Made by a program: the position numbers and the translations under genes. A stretch of DNA of 7,737 bases, from NCBI GenBank assembly GCA_021159445.1, contig JAGGRV010000517.1:1-7737 (forward strand), in the 5' to 3' direction. The notes under the pieces are model-generated. The model ran no database searches. It was given only the letters and a program-made list of their open reading frames with translations, and was not told where the DNA came from. Positions 1-6,404 of the stretch are shown piece after piece. The first letter of the stretch is position 1; the number at the start of each line of letters is the position of its first letter. The DNA is from Deltaproteobacteria bacterium (GTDB lineage Bacteria > Desulfobacterota > Dissulfuribacteria > Dissulfuribacterales > UBA3076).

Positions 1-386
1 GTATCAAAACCGCTGACATAATAACCTTTCTCTAGTGCTTCCAAAACGAGACGGCGAGACGCGACTTCCCCAACCTGCTCCCTGAATGTGGCGGATGTGA
101 TTCGGCAATCATTATCTATTACCCAAACACCGAAGAGCCCTTCGGTCAGAGACAGCTCTTCCACAAGTGTCTGGAGGTTTACCTTTTCAGCAATATTCTT
201 CTGATTCGTGATACTGATAGTCAGAGCACGATTCAAGGCAATGGCACTGTCCTGCATATTTGCAAGGAGACCCTTTTTTTCGTGCATATAGCTGGCCCAG
301 AAAAAGAGCAGGGTAACGAAGACAAGTAAAACAACTATGGACAATATAATCTTTGTCCGGATGCCTAAATCTTTCAGGAATGACAT
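1..386 (-). CDS. Membrane sensor protein, probably a sensor histidine kinase (N-terminal part only)
   Basis: This gene reads leftward and is cut by the window edge, leaving 128 codons from an ATG at 386. The protein begins MSFLKDLGIRTKI, a cytoplasmic start typical of two-component sensors. One strong transmembrane helix follows at about residues 13-33. The rest is extracytoplasmic, with a PAS/PDC-like strand pattern near residues 83-97 (GVWVIDNDCRITSAT). No HAMP, kinase or methyl-accepting domain is inside the window, so histidine kinase is inferred from the N-terminal style; a chemoreceptor or cyclase is possible. It lies 36 bases after the stop of the preceding sensor gene, in the same frame. 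An alternative GTG start at 401 has a GGA upstream. The ribosome site for the ATG is weak (GGA close by), which suggests translation coupled to the upstream gene. Confidence 0.7.
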   Translation of the reverse strand, partial: MSFLKDLGIRTKIILSIVVLLVFVTLLFFWASYMHEKKGLLANMQDSAIALNRALTISITNQKNIAEKVNLQTLVEELSLTEGLFGVWVIDNDCRITSATFREQVGEVASRRLVLEALEKGYYVSGFD

Positions 387-422
387 ACGTCCATCAGCCA
401 CTTTTTCCAGATACGGAGCCGG

Positions 423-1334
423 TCAGCGAAACCTTGTAACCACGATGCCAATGGCTACGGTCAGCCATATAAGCAAAAGGGTTATAGAAAGAAAGACACA
501 GCGATGGTAAATGAGATATAATCTTTTATTCCCCTCTTCGAATAACCTCCCGGCAGCGCTTCTTATTTTTCTATTTTCCTTTTTTAGTGCAGGGAAGATG
601 GCATCTTTATTCTTGTAGCAGTTCAAAATTGTCTTAAACAACTTATCGTCTTTCCCCATCAATTCATCAATTCTTTTATCATGCTGTGCCCACATCAGGA
701 GATTTGAGACTGCTTCCTTGCGCTTATCCTGAAAACCGCGCTCCTGTGGCTGTTTCGGATAATTCCGGTAGAGGAAATACCCCTTTTCATGTATGCGAAT
801 TTCCTGCAAGGCTATGATGCCGCGATCGGGATTCATTTTTGAATATATGACCGCCAGAATACTCTTTTCCAAAGTTCTTAGCTCAATAATGTGCTTTTCA
901 ATAGCACTATGGTAAAGGATAAACTGATCAGATAATCTCTCATAGAGATTTATGGCCTCATCCCATTCGGCAAAATTAAAAAGATTTGCCTTATTTCCAT
1001 CAGGTATTGACTTTTCATATGAAGAAAGCAATTTTCTTAATTTGCTTATTTTATCCTTGACATTATGAAAAGCGTCCTCCTGATTATAAATTAGGTAATT
1101 CTGTTCCTCTAGTTGTATATCTATTACTGTCTCGAGTATCTCTTTTCCGACGTTATTCAAGAAGGTGTATTTTGGTATAGCCTTGACATTGAATAAAAGA
1201 AAGGCACCCATAAGGAGAGAAAGCACAGTACATATACTAAAGGCGACTTTAACTACTTGGTGTCTTTTGTCTTCAGGGTAACGTTTTGGGCTTGGCTTTG
1301 GTTCTATGTTCAATTCGCTTACGGTATTTGTCAT
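423..1334 (-). CDS. Two-transmembrane sensor protein with a helical-bimodular-like periplasmic domain and no output domain
   Basis: The product is 303 residues. A charged N-terminal tail is followed by a transmembrane helix (about 28-50), a helical periplasmic domain of about 228 residues, a second transmembrane helix (about 278-299), and then a stop after VTRFR. Two similar motifs sit at the start of each half: LEEQNYLIYNQEDAF (75-89) and IRIHEKGYFLYRNYP (179-193). This resembles helical bimodular (HBM) ligand-binding domains of chemoreceptors and sensor kinases, in which two stacked four-helix bundles carry an EKxFL-type motif. What is missing is anything after the second helix: no HAMP, kinase or signalling domain. 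It may be a stand-alone sensor partner for the next gene, or a truncated receptor. The start at 1334 is chosen because upstream codons lie deep in the cytochrome gene and the next Met (42) is inside the first helix; GGA lies about 9 bases before it. It overlaps the cytochrome gene by 62 bases. Confidence 0.72.
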   Translation of the reverse strand: MTNTVSELNIEPKPSPKRYPEDKRHQVVKVAFSICTVLSLLMGAFLLFNVKAIPKYTFLNNVGKEILETVIDIQLEEQNYLIYNQEDAFHNVKDKISKLRKLLSSYEKSIPDGNKANLFNFAEWDEAINLYERLSDQFILYHSAIEKHIIELRTLEKSILAVIYSKMNPDRGIIALQEIRIHEKGYFLYRNYPKQPQERGFQDKRKEAVSNLLMWAQHDKRIDELMGKDDKLFKTILNCYKNKDAIFPALKKENRKIRSAAGRLFEEGNKRLYLIYHRCVFLSITLLLIWLTVAIGIVVTRFR

Positions 1335-1791
1335 AATCAAATTCCGGGGTCCAGTTACGATCGTGACATTTAATGCAGACTGTTTGATAGTCCACCTTTT
1401 TTCCAATGGGAAGACTTCCCCTATCCTCAGGGTTATCTTTATGTTTGCTGCCAGGACCGTGACAGGCCTCGCATTGGACTCCCCTTAGTCCTGGTGTAAT
1501 CTTTTCACTGACAAAGCCCTGTGGCTCCCCATAGCCGGTGGTATGACACTTTAGGCAATAGGGATTGTGTTTCATCCTGCCTAACCGGGCAAAGGAATTG
1601 GCATGGGGATCCTTTTCCCATTCCTTAAAATATTCGAAATGACAGAGCCGGCATTTCCTGTTGCCGATGTAATACGGCTCTTCAGCAGCGGAAACCTCAC
1701 TGGCGCATAATAGAGAAAAGGGGATCAAGATTGGGAAAAGTATTGGTTCAAGGACCAAGACAAGAAAGACAATTATGATATTGGCACGCAT
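1273..1791 (-). CDS. Periplasmic tetraheme c-type cytochrome (cytochrome c554-like family)
   Basis: The 172-residue protein has a hydrophobic signal peptide (about 1-36, probable cleavage after VSAA and before EEP) and four CXXCH heme c attachment sites: CRLCH (47-51), CLKCH (79-83), CEACH (107-111) and CIKCH (139-143). Additional histidines such as those in DPHANS and SKHKD could be distal heme ligands. Order and spacing match small multiheme cytochromes of the c554 type common in anaerobic respirers. It should act as a periplasmic electron carrier or redox sensor; the partner is unknown. The C-terminus is a basic tail (KYRKR...KAKPK) encoded partly by the region that overlaps the next gene. 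The ATG at 1791 is preferred over the ATG at 1797 or a TTG at 1809, because the G6 tract at 1798-1803 lies at correct distance only for 1791. It follows hflC by 109 bases. Confidence 0.88.
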   Translation of the reverse strand: MRANIIIVFLVLVLEPILFPILIPFSLLCASEVSAAEEPYYIGNRKCRLCHFEYFKEWEKDPHANSFARLGRMKHNPYCLKCHTTGYGEPQGFVSEKITPGLRGVQCEACHGPGSKHKDNPEDRGSLPIGKKVDYQTVCIKCHDRNWTPEFDYDKYRKRIEHRTKAKPKTLP

Positions 1792-1797
1792 GATCAT

Positions 1798-1803
1798 CCC
1801 CCC
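1798..1803 (-). promoter_or_regulatory. Ribosome binding site deciding the cytochrome start
   Basis: On the minus strand six consecutive G bases end six bases before the ATG at 1791. The other ATG at 1797 directly abuts this G tract and cannot use it, so 1791 is the likely start. Confidence 0.5.
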
Positions 1804-1870
1804 ACACAAGAGTCTGTATCATTTTTCATGGCGCAAGACATCCTTCCCAAGGCGCGTATCAGGAATTCCC

Positions 1871-1900
1871 ATTTTAGACACAAAAATGTCAACAAATCAA
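1871..1900 (-). promoter_or_regulatory. Possible promoter between hflC and the cytochrome gene
   Basis: Just after the hflC stop, the minus strand carries TTGATT (1895-1900), an 18-base spacer and TAAAAT (1871-1876), a fair match to a sigma-70 promoter. It would give the cytochrome and sensor genes expression independent of hflKC. The gap of 109 bases here, against overlaps elsewhere in the operon, is consistent with this. There is no clear terminator for hflC; only a 4-base stem (GACA/TGTC) is visible. Confidence 0.28.
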
Positions 1901-2821
1901 CTACTTAACCCCTTCCAGATACTTCAGCAAGTCTCCATCTGTAGACATTACCAATGTTGTATTGTCATCCATAATTTTTGTAAAGCTTTCCATGGTCCTG
2001 GTGAATCGGTAAAATTCAGGGTCCTTGTTGTAGGCAGCTGCATAGATGTCCGCTGCTTGCGAATTGGCCCTGCCTCTGATTTCCTGGGTCTTGCGATAGG
2101 CCTCAGAGGTAATGGTCTTGAGTTCGCGATCCTTTTCTCCGGAAATTCTTGCGGCTTCTCCAGCACCTTCGGAACGGTACTGCTCGGCAATACGCTTTCT
2201 CTCGGAGATCATCCTGGCATAGACTTCTCTCCTCACCTCTTCAACATAGTTGATTCGTTTGAATTTGAAATCCAGGATCTCTATCCCGAGATCAGTAACA
2301 CGGGAAGATGCAGCTTTCAATACCTCCTGCTCCAGCTTTTCTCTGCCGAATCGAATATGCTTTAATGATCCCGTGTCTTCTTTTTTCTCGGCGTCTTCCG
2401 GGCTCGTGCTTCTTACCAGCTCTATGAGCACGTGCTTTGCTATGGCATTTCGTGTCTCACCGTCCAGGATGTCGTCCAATCTGGACTGGGCCCTGCGCTC
2501 ATCCCTGAGTCGCTGGAAAAAAAGGAGTGGATCAGCTATGCGCCAACGTGCGTATGTATCCACCCAGATAAACCTCTTGTCCTTTGTCGGGATCTGGTTT
2601 GGGTCACCATCCCAGGCCAGAAAGCGTCTGTCGAAATAGTTGGTGTCTTGAATAAAGGGCAGCTTCATGTGCAGGCCCGGCGTGGTTATGGGTTTTCCAA
2701 CAGGCTTTCCGAACTGTGTGACAATCGCCTGTTGAGTCTCATCCACTATAAAAAACATACCTCCAACCACCGACACGGCGATGATTATGGCTATTAATGC
2801 GATAGTAGATATATATTTCAT
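1901..2821 (-). CDS. hflC: HflC, SPFH/prohibitin-family modulator of the FtsH protease
   Basis: The 306-residue protein has an N-terminal transmembrane anchor (about 5-25), then a band-7/SPFH domain beginning VDETQQAIVTQFGKP. HflC-type landmarks follow: PGLHMKLPFIQ, DRRFLAWDGDPNQIPTKDKR, and WVDTYARWRIADPLLFF. A long charged helical region with RKRIAEQYRSEGAGEAARI comes next, and the C-terminus contains DDNTTLVMSTDGDLLKYL, close to the usual ending of the family. HflC assembles with HflK in the inner membrane, with most of the protein on the periplasmic side, into a cage around FtsH that modulates degradation of membrane proteins. Length is a little shorter than the E. coli protein. Its ATG overlaps the hflK stop by four bases (ATGA), indicating coupled translation and co-production of both subunits. 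Confidence 0.95.
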   Translation of the reverse strand: MKYISTIALIAIIIAVSVVGGMFFIVDETQQAIVTQFGKPVGKPITTPGLHMKLPFIQDTNYFDRRFLAWDGDPNQIPTKDKRFIWVDTYARWRIADPLLFFQRLRDERRAQSRLDDILDGETRNAIAKHVLIELVRSTSPEDAEKKEDTGSLKHIRFGREKLEQEVLKAASSRVTDLGIEILDFKFKRINYVEEVRREVYARMISERKRIAEQYRSEGAGEAARISGEKDRELKTITSEAYRKTQEIRGRANSQAADIYAAAYNKDPEFYRFTRTMESFTKIMDDNTTLVMSTDGDLLKYLEGVK

Positions 2822-3804
2822 GGCTTCACCTCACTGCCCAGCGAAAGAAGAGGAAGGACGCCTTTCACCTTGTCATCTACAATTACTTTGTGTTTGATCT
2901 GTGGATATATGGTGTCGATTGTTTCCAGATATATCCTCCTCTTGGTAACTTTGGGTGCCCTCTTGTAAGCCTCCAGAATCAACTCGAAGAACTTGGCGTC
3001 TCCCTTGGCGCGATTTATTCTGTCCTTAGCATACCCTTCGGCCTGCTGTATGGCCTGAAGCGCCTGTCCTCTGGCTTTCGGAATGACCCGGTTATATTCT
3101 GACCTTGCCTGGTTGATCATTTTCTCCCGCTCCTGCTGGGCCTGGTTTACTTCGTTAAAAGATGGTTTTACCTGATCAGGCGGATTAACATTCTGGAGGA
3201 CGACCTGGTCTACAGTGATTCCTGTATCATACTGTTTACACAGTGCCTGAAGGCGTAACTTTACTTCGTCTGCCACTTCCTGTCTCCCTACGGTAAGGAG
3301 ATCATTCACTGTCCTGTCCCCTACGACCTCTCTCATAATTGCCTCGTTCATATCTCGAAAGGTGGTCCTCATATCTCTGACCTTGACCAGATACTTGTAG
3401 GGATCATTAATGCGGTACTGGGAAGACCACTCCACCACGGCAACATTCAGGTCGCCTGTAAGCATCAGGGATTCACCTTTGAAGTTGCTTGAGGTATAGC
3501 GTGCCTGGACACCAGCCTGTTGAGTACGAAAACCAAATTCCTCCTTTAGCTGACGCTGCACCGGCACTTTGATGACACTTTCCACAGGGTCAGGCAACTT
3601 AAAGTTAAGACCCGGAGGTGCTTCCCGCACATAGCGGCCAAAGCGAAAGACCACCCCAACCTCTTCCGGTTCGACTGTGAACCATAGGTTCCAAAGAATG
3701 ACTGCCAGTATCAGTGCCCCAACCAGTACTACCCCCGATCGCCATTGCGAGCCGGAAGGTATAAGCCGGCGCAGTTCTGCAGCATTTAAATTTTGCGGGT
3801 CCAT
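2818..3804 (-). CDS. hflK: HflK, SPFH/prohibitin-family modulator of the FtsH protease
   Basis: The 328-residue protein has a short cytoplasmic N-terminus, one transmembrane helix (about 24-42), and an SPFH domain starting TVEPEEVGVVFRFGRYV, followed by PPGLNFKLPDPVESV. The family block VQNVNPP-like VVLQNVNPPDQVKPSFNEV is present, then a charged alpha-helical region (QAQQEREKMINQARSEYNR ... AEGYAKDRINRAKGDA). These are diagnostic of HflK, the partner of HflC in the FtsH-restraining membrane complex. It lacks the long Gly-rich cytoplasmic N-terminal extension of the E. coli protein, which accounts for its shorter length. The start at 3804 is supported by GGGAGA at 3811-3816 on the minus strand, seven bases upstream. 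It is the first gene of the leftward operon and faces pgm across a 367-base divergent gap. Confidence 0.95.
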   Translation of the reverse strand: MDPQNLNAAELRRLIPSGSQWRSGVVLVGALILAVILWNLWFTVEPEEVGVVFRFGRYVREAPPGLNFKLPDPVESVIKVPVQRQLKEEFGFRTQQAGVQARYTSSNFKGESLMLTGDLNVAVVEWSSQYRINDPYKYLVKVRDMRTTFRDMNEAIMREVVGDRTVNDLLTVGRQEVADEVKLRLQALCKQYDTGITVDQVVLQNVNPPDQVKPSFNEVNQAQQEREKMINQARSEYNRVIPKARGQALQAIQQAEGYAKDRINRAKGDAKFFELILEAYKRAPKVTKRRIYLETIDTIYPQIKHKVIVDDKVKGVLPLLSLGSEVKP

Positions 3805-3847
3805 TTTAGTTCTCCCTTAATTTTTTATTCTAAATTCACACAAACTT

Positions 3848-3875
3848 ATATTATGGACTTATAATTTATCGACAA
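3848..3875 (-). promoter_or_regulatory. Candidate promoter of hflK
   Basis: On the minus strand TTGTCG (3870-3875) and TAATAT (3848-3853) are separated by 16 bases, a sigma-70-like arrangement about 44 bases before the hflK start. The surrounding DNA is very AT-rich, so chance matches are likely. Confidence 0.35.
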
Positions 3876-3902
3876 CATTACGTCTATACGATAATTCGCC
3901 TC

Positions 3903-3914
3903 CCTACTGGTAGG
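3903..3914. promoter_or_regulatory. Operator-like dyad CCTACTGGTAGG
   Basis: Two perfect 5-base arms are separated by TG, extended imperfectly outward on both sides (CCTCC on the left, AGAGG on the right). It is the most GC-rich spot in the gap and lies between the two candidate divergent promoters, where a shared regulator could bind. No specific regulator family can be named from it. Confidence 0.3.
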
Positions 3915-3927
3915 AGAGGATTTATTT

Positions 3928-3955
3928 TTGGCAAAAGACTTTAGGAACGTACAAT
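3928..3955 (+). promoter_or_regulatory. Candidate promoter of the pgm-pyrR operon
   Basis: TTGGCA (3928-3933), a 16-base spacer and TACAAT (3950-3955) form a good sigma-70-like match on the plus strand. It would give a leader of about 210 bases that includes the large inverted repeat. A weaker TACAAT at 4025-4030 has no matching upstream element. Confidence 0.35.
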
Positions 3956-3974
3956 TTATTTATCTCCCGTTCCT
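3943..3974. repeat. Inverted repeat AGGAACG / CGTTCCT around the candidate -10 element
   Basis: Perfect 7-base arms at 3943-3949 and 3968-3974 are separated by 18 AT-rich bases. The left arm directly abuts the putative -10 hexamer, so a protein bound here could control the rightward promoter. It could also form a weak hairpin at the start of the leader. Confidence 0.4.
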
Positions 3975-4032
3975 TAGATAGTGTATTTTTATGAAATGAA
4001 GTCTATCATGAATAGCCTTATTAGTACAATGC

Positions 4033-4132
4033 AAAATTTTGATCACGAAAGCACGAAGACACAAAAGCCTGAGTGTTGTTTTATTTTGTGTTTTCAATCT
4101 TTCGTGTTTTCGTGATCGTGTTTCAGAATTTT
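4033..4132. repeat. Imperfect long inverted repeat (REP/MITE-like), no coding content
   Basis: The left arm (4041-4066) begins GATCACGAAAGCACGAA and ends GACACAAAA. The right arm (4084-4117) reads, in reverse complement, GATCACGAAAACACGAAA and ends AAAACACAAAA, with extra bases in the middle. Outside these, AAAATTTT on the left pairs with AGAATTTT on the right after a short insertion, so the structure spans roughly 100 bases with a 17-base central loop. Transcribed from the pgm promoter it would fold into a long stem in the leader. CACGAAAACACGAAA-type DNA recurs as a dispersed intergenic repeat in some environmental bacterial genomes; membership of such a family is inference here. There are no obvious target-site duplications. 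Confidence 0.65.
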
Positions 4133-4171
4133 CTGTCGGAAAAAACACGAGAATAGAGGAACTTTCAGGTT

Positions 4172-5806
4172 ATGAGTATTCAAAAAGTATCCACAAGACC
4201 CTTTAAAGACCAGCGGCCCGGCACCTCAGGCCTTCGGAAAAAGGTAACTACGTTTCAGCAGCCCCATTATCTGGAAAATTTTATACAGTCTATCTTTGAC
4301 GTCATAGGTGAAATAAAAGGCAAGACCATCGTCCTCGGAGGAGATGGCCGCTTCCACAACAAAGAGGCCCTTCAGATCATTATCAAGATGGCTGCTGCCA
4401 ATGGGATAGGTCGTACCATGGTAGGATTGGGAGGTATCCTGTCTACGCCGGCGGCCTCCTGTGTAATCAGGAAGCACAATTTACTGGGCGGCATCATCCT
4501 TTCTGCAAGTCACAATCCAGGAGGCCCTAAGGGAGATTTTGGAGTAAAGTATAACGTCGAAAACGGGGGACCCTCTCCAGGGCACGTCACGGAGTCCTTC
4601 TACAGACGTAGCCTTGAAATCAACACTTACTGTTTTTTTGATGCCCCTGATGTGGACCTGGAACAATTGGGTGAGAACCGTATAGGGGACATGGTTGTGG
4701 AGATTTTTGACTCTGTTGCTGATTATGCTGGACTCATGGAACGGCTTTTTGACTTTGACCGGATGAAAGAACTCTTTAGCTCCGGTAAGTTTAGTATGGT
4801 GTACGATGGTATGAATGCTGTCACTGGTCCCTATGCCAGGGCTATTTTTGAAGGGCGTCTCGGTGCACCCCTTGGGACTGTGATTAATGGTGATCCTCTA
4901 CCTGACTTTGGCGGGATTCACCCGGATCCTAATCTGAAACATGCACGAGAACTTGTCGAGATCATGAACTCGGAGAATGCTCCTGATTTCGGAGCTGCCT
5001 CCGATGGGGACGGGGATCGCAATATGATCCTGGGGAGGCGCTTTTTTGTGACGCCAAGTGATAGTCTGGCTATCCTTGCGGCCAACGCCGATCTTGTCCC
5101 TGGTTACTCCGGGGGACTATCAGGCATCGCCAGGTCCATGCCTACAAGCATGGCGGCGGACAGGGTGGCTGAAGCCCTGGGAATCCAATGCTATGAGACA
5201 CCTACAGGATGGAAGTTCTTTGGCAATTTGCTCGATGCAGGCAAGGTGACGCTTTGTGGTGAAGAGAGTTTTGGCACAGGCTCGGATCACATGAGGGAAA
5301 AGGATGGGCTTTGGGCCGTGCTTTTCTGGCTTAACCTCTTGGCTGCAAAGGAGGAACCGGTTAAGAAAATTGTACAGGACCACTGGAGGAAGTTCGGTAG
5401 AAACTTTTACTCCCGTCACGATTATGAAGGGCTTGAGCCCGATTCTGCAAATGGTCTTATGGATCATTTGAGAGAGAGTCTTACCTGCTTGATGGGAAAA
5501 TATTTTGGAAACTATGAGGTTGAGATCGCCGATGACTTCAGCTATACGGACCCAGTAGATGGAAGCTTGAGCACCGGTCAGGGAATAAGGATCATCTTCA
5601 GAGGGGCCTCACGAATAGTGTTTCGTCTGTCCGGCACCGGGACAGAAGGTGCCATACTCAGGGTGTACCTGGAAAGATACGAGATAGATACTGAAAGACA
5701 AGATCAGGATACCCAGGAAGCCCTTTCAGATCTTATTATTATTGCAAATAATATTGCCCAGATTCATACCCGCACCGGCAGAGATATGCCGTCGGTTATA
5801 ACGTGA
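4172..5806 (+). CDS. pgm: Phosphoglucomutase (alpha-D-glucose phosphate-specific)
   Basis: This cytoplasmic enzyme interconverts glucose 1-phosphate and glucose 6-phosphate (EC 5.4.2.2), linking glycolysis with glycogen, nucleotide-sugar and envelope polysaccharide synthesis. At 544 residues it has full family length, and all four active-site blocks are intact. These are the N-terminal RPGTSGLRKKV (15-25), the phosphoserine loop SASHNPGG with catalytic Ser113, the metal-binding DGDGDRN (278-284), and the sugar-binding CGEESFGTGSDH (362-373). The phosphate-binding loop RLSGTGTEGA (485-494) closes the last domain. The GLRKK, GEESFGTGSDH and REKDGLWAVL blocks place it with the PGM1/PgmA type rather than phosphomannomutase or phosphoglucosamine mutase. 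ATG at 4172 has AGAGGA about 11 bases upstream. It is first in the rightward operon, and its stop is 38 bases before the pyrR start. Confidence 0.96.
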   Translation: MSIQKVSTRPFKDQRPGTSGLRKKVTTFQQPHYLENFIQSIFDVIGEIKGKTIVLGGDGRFHNKEALQIIIKMAAANGIGRTMVGLGGILSTPAASCVIRKHNLLGGIILSASHNPGGPKGDFGVKYNVENGGPSPGHVTESFYRRSLEINTYCFFDAPDVDLEQLGENRIGDMVVEIFDSVADYAGLMERLFDFDRMKELFSSGKFSMVYDGMNAVTGPYARAIFEGRLGAPLGTVINGDPLPDFGGIHPDPNLKHARELVEIMNSENAPDFGAASDGDGDRNMILGRRFFVTPSDSLAILAANADLVPGYSGGLSGIARSMPTSMAADRVAEALGIQCYETPTGWKFFGNLLDAGKVTLCGEESFGTGSDHMREKDGLWAVLFWLNLLAAKEEPVKKIVQDHWRKFGRNFYSRHDYEGLEPDSANGLMDHLRESLTCLMGKYFGNYEVEIADDFSYTDPVDGSLSTGQGIRIIFRGASRIVFRLSGTGTEGAILRVYLERYEIDTERQDQDTQEALSDLIIIANNIAQIHTRTGRDMPSVIT

Positions 5807-5834
5807 CATATTTGAGCTTCAAATCAGCCAATTT

Positions 5835-5839
5835 GGAGG
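5835..5839 (+). promoter_or_regulatory. Ribosome binding site deciding the pyrR start
   Basis: GGAGG lies five bases before the GTG at 5845. An earlier GTG at 5803 has no such site and would add 14 residues not found in the PyrR family, so 5845 is preferred. Confidence 0.7.
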
Positions 5840-5844
5840 AAATA

Positions 5845-6399
5845 GTGAAAAATACCAGTAAAATTGTGCTTAACTCAAAAGAGATGGACCGGGCACTTAC
5901 AAGAATGGCCCACGAAATAATAGAACAGAATAAGGGAATAGAGGATCTCGCCCTCATTGGCATCAGGACAGGCGGAGTGCCGTTATCCGAACGTCTGCAG
6001 CAGCGAATCGCTGCCATAGAGGGGACTATGGTCTCAACCGGGGTTCTGGACATTACTCTTTATCGAGATGACTGGAGTACACTGAGCCAGCATCCCATAG
6101 TCAGGAAGACTGAGATCTCATTTTCTATTGATAACAAAAATATAATACTGGTGGACGACGTCCTTTACACCGGACGTACTATCAGGGCCGCCCTGGACGC
6201 CTTGATTGACTTGGGCAGACCACAGAAGATACAGCTTGCTGTCCTCGTGGACAGGGGAAGACGGGAGCTTCCGATCAAGCCTGATTTTGTAGGGCTTTCT
6301 CTCCAGACTTCAGCCAATGAACACGTAAATGTTTTTTTGAATGAAATTGCAGGGAGAGACGAAGTTGTCCTGGAGGAAAAAGCTGGAAAAGATATATGA
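5845..6399 (+). CDS. pyrR: PyrR, bifunctional pyrimidine regulator / uracil phosphoribosyltransferase
   Basis: With the GTG start at 5845 the protein is 184 residues, the normal length of PyrR, and begins with the family pattern IVLNSKEMDRALTRMAHEII. Other landmarks are LALIGIRTGGVPLSERL (35-51), the TLYRDD segment (71-76), the PRPP-binding loop IILVDDVLYTGRT (100-112), and AVLVDRGRRELPIKPDFVG (132-150). PyrR converts uracil plus PRPP to UMP. In Gram-positive bacteria it also binds pyr mRNA in response to UMP to attenuate the operon. Whether this copy binds RNA cannot be told from the sequence; no pyr biosynthesis gene or PyrR-type leader is visible here. A start at 5803 would overlap the pgm stop by GTGA but gives an atypical N-terminus. 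Its stop lies within a strong AAGGAG site. Confidence 0.92.
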   Translation: MKNTSKIVLNSKEMDRALTRMAHEIIEQNKGIEDLALIGIRTGGVPLSERLQQRIAAIEGTMVSTGVLDITLYRDDWSTLSQHPIVRKTEISFSIDNKNIILVDDVLYTGRTIRAALDALIDLGRPQKIQLAVLVDRGRRELPIKPDFVGLSLQTSANEHVNVFLNEIAGRDEVVLEEKAGKDI

Positions 6400-6404
6400 A
6401 GGAG
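6399..6404 (+). promoter_or_regulatory. Strong Shine-Dalgarno-like AAGGAG with no standard start codon after it
   Basis: AAGGAGAT overlaps the last base of the pyrR stop codon, as expected for a translationally coupled next gene. However, no ATG, GTG or usable TTG follows within normal distance; the TTG at 6418 is followed at once by TAA. Only ATC (6407) and ATT (6416) are in the pdxA frame. It may be a remnant of an earlier pdxA start. Confidence 0.4.

Larger units (their letters stand above)
3805..4171. other. Divergent intergenic region between hflK and pgm
   Basis: This AT-rich stretch of 367 bases carries no convincing gene. From left to right it holds the hflK ribosome site, a candidate leftward promoter (3848-3875), a 12-base dyad (3903-3914), a candidate rightward promoter (3928-3955) flanked by an inverted repeat (3943-3974), and a 100-base imperfect inverted repeat (about 4033-4132). 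The pgm ribosome site is probably AGAGGA at 4155-4160, eleven bases before its ATG. Confidence 0.75.

Noticed and set aside
423..425. TGA read as selenocysteine or read through to fuse the two sensors
   Set aside because: No SECIS-like hairpin was seen just downstream, and the following gene has its own typical N-terminus and start. A normal stop is more likely.
1873..1890. Hairpin GACA/TGTC after hflC as a terminator
   Set aside because: The stem is only four base pairs with an A/T loop and no following T run in the direction of transcription.
1775..2365. A 196-residue plus-strand reading frame antisense to hflC
   Set aside because: It lies opposite a strongly conserved gene, has no recognisable motif and is explained as a shadow frame of hflC.
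3860..3865. Perfect TATAAT on the plus strand as the pgm -10
   Set aside because: No acceptable -35 lies 16-18 bases upstream, and it would place the start about 300 bases from pgm. The 3928-3955 pair fits better.
3960..4148. A 62-residue minus-strand reading frame in the hflK-pgm gap
   Set aside because: Its composition comes from translating one strand of the CACGAAA inverted repeat (RKHERLKTQNK); there is no domain or ribosome site.
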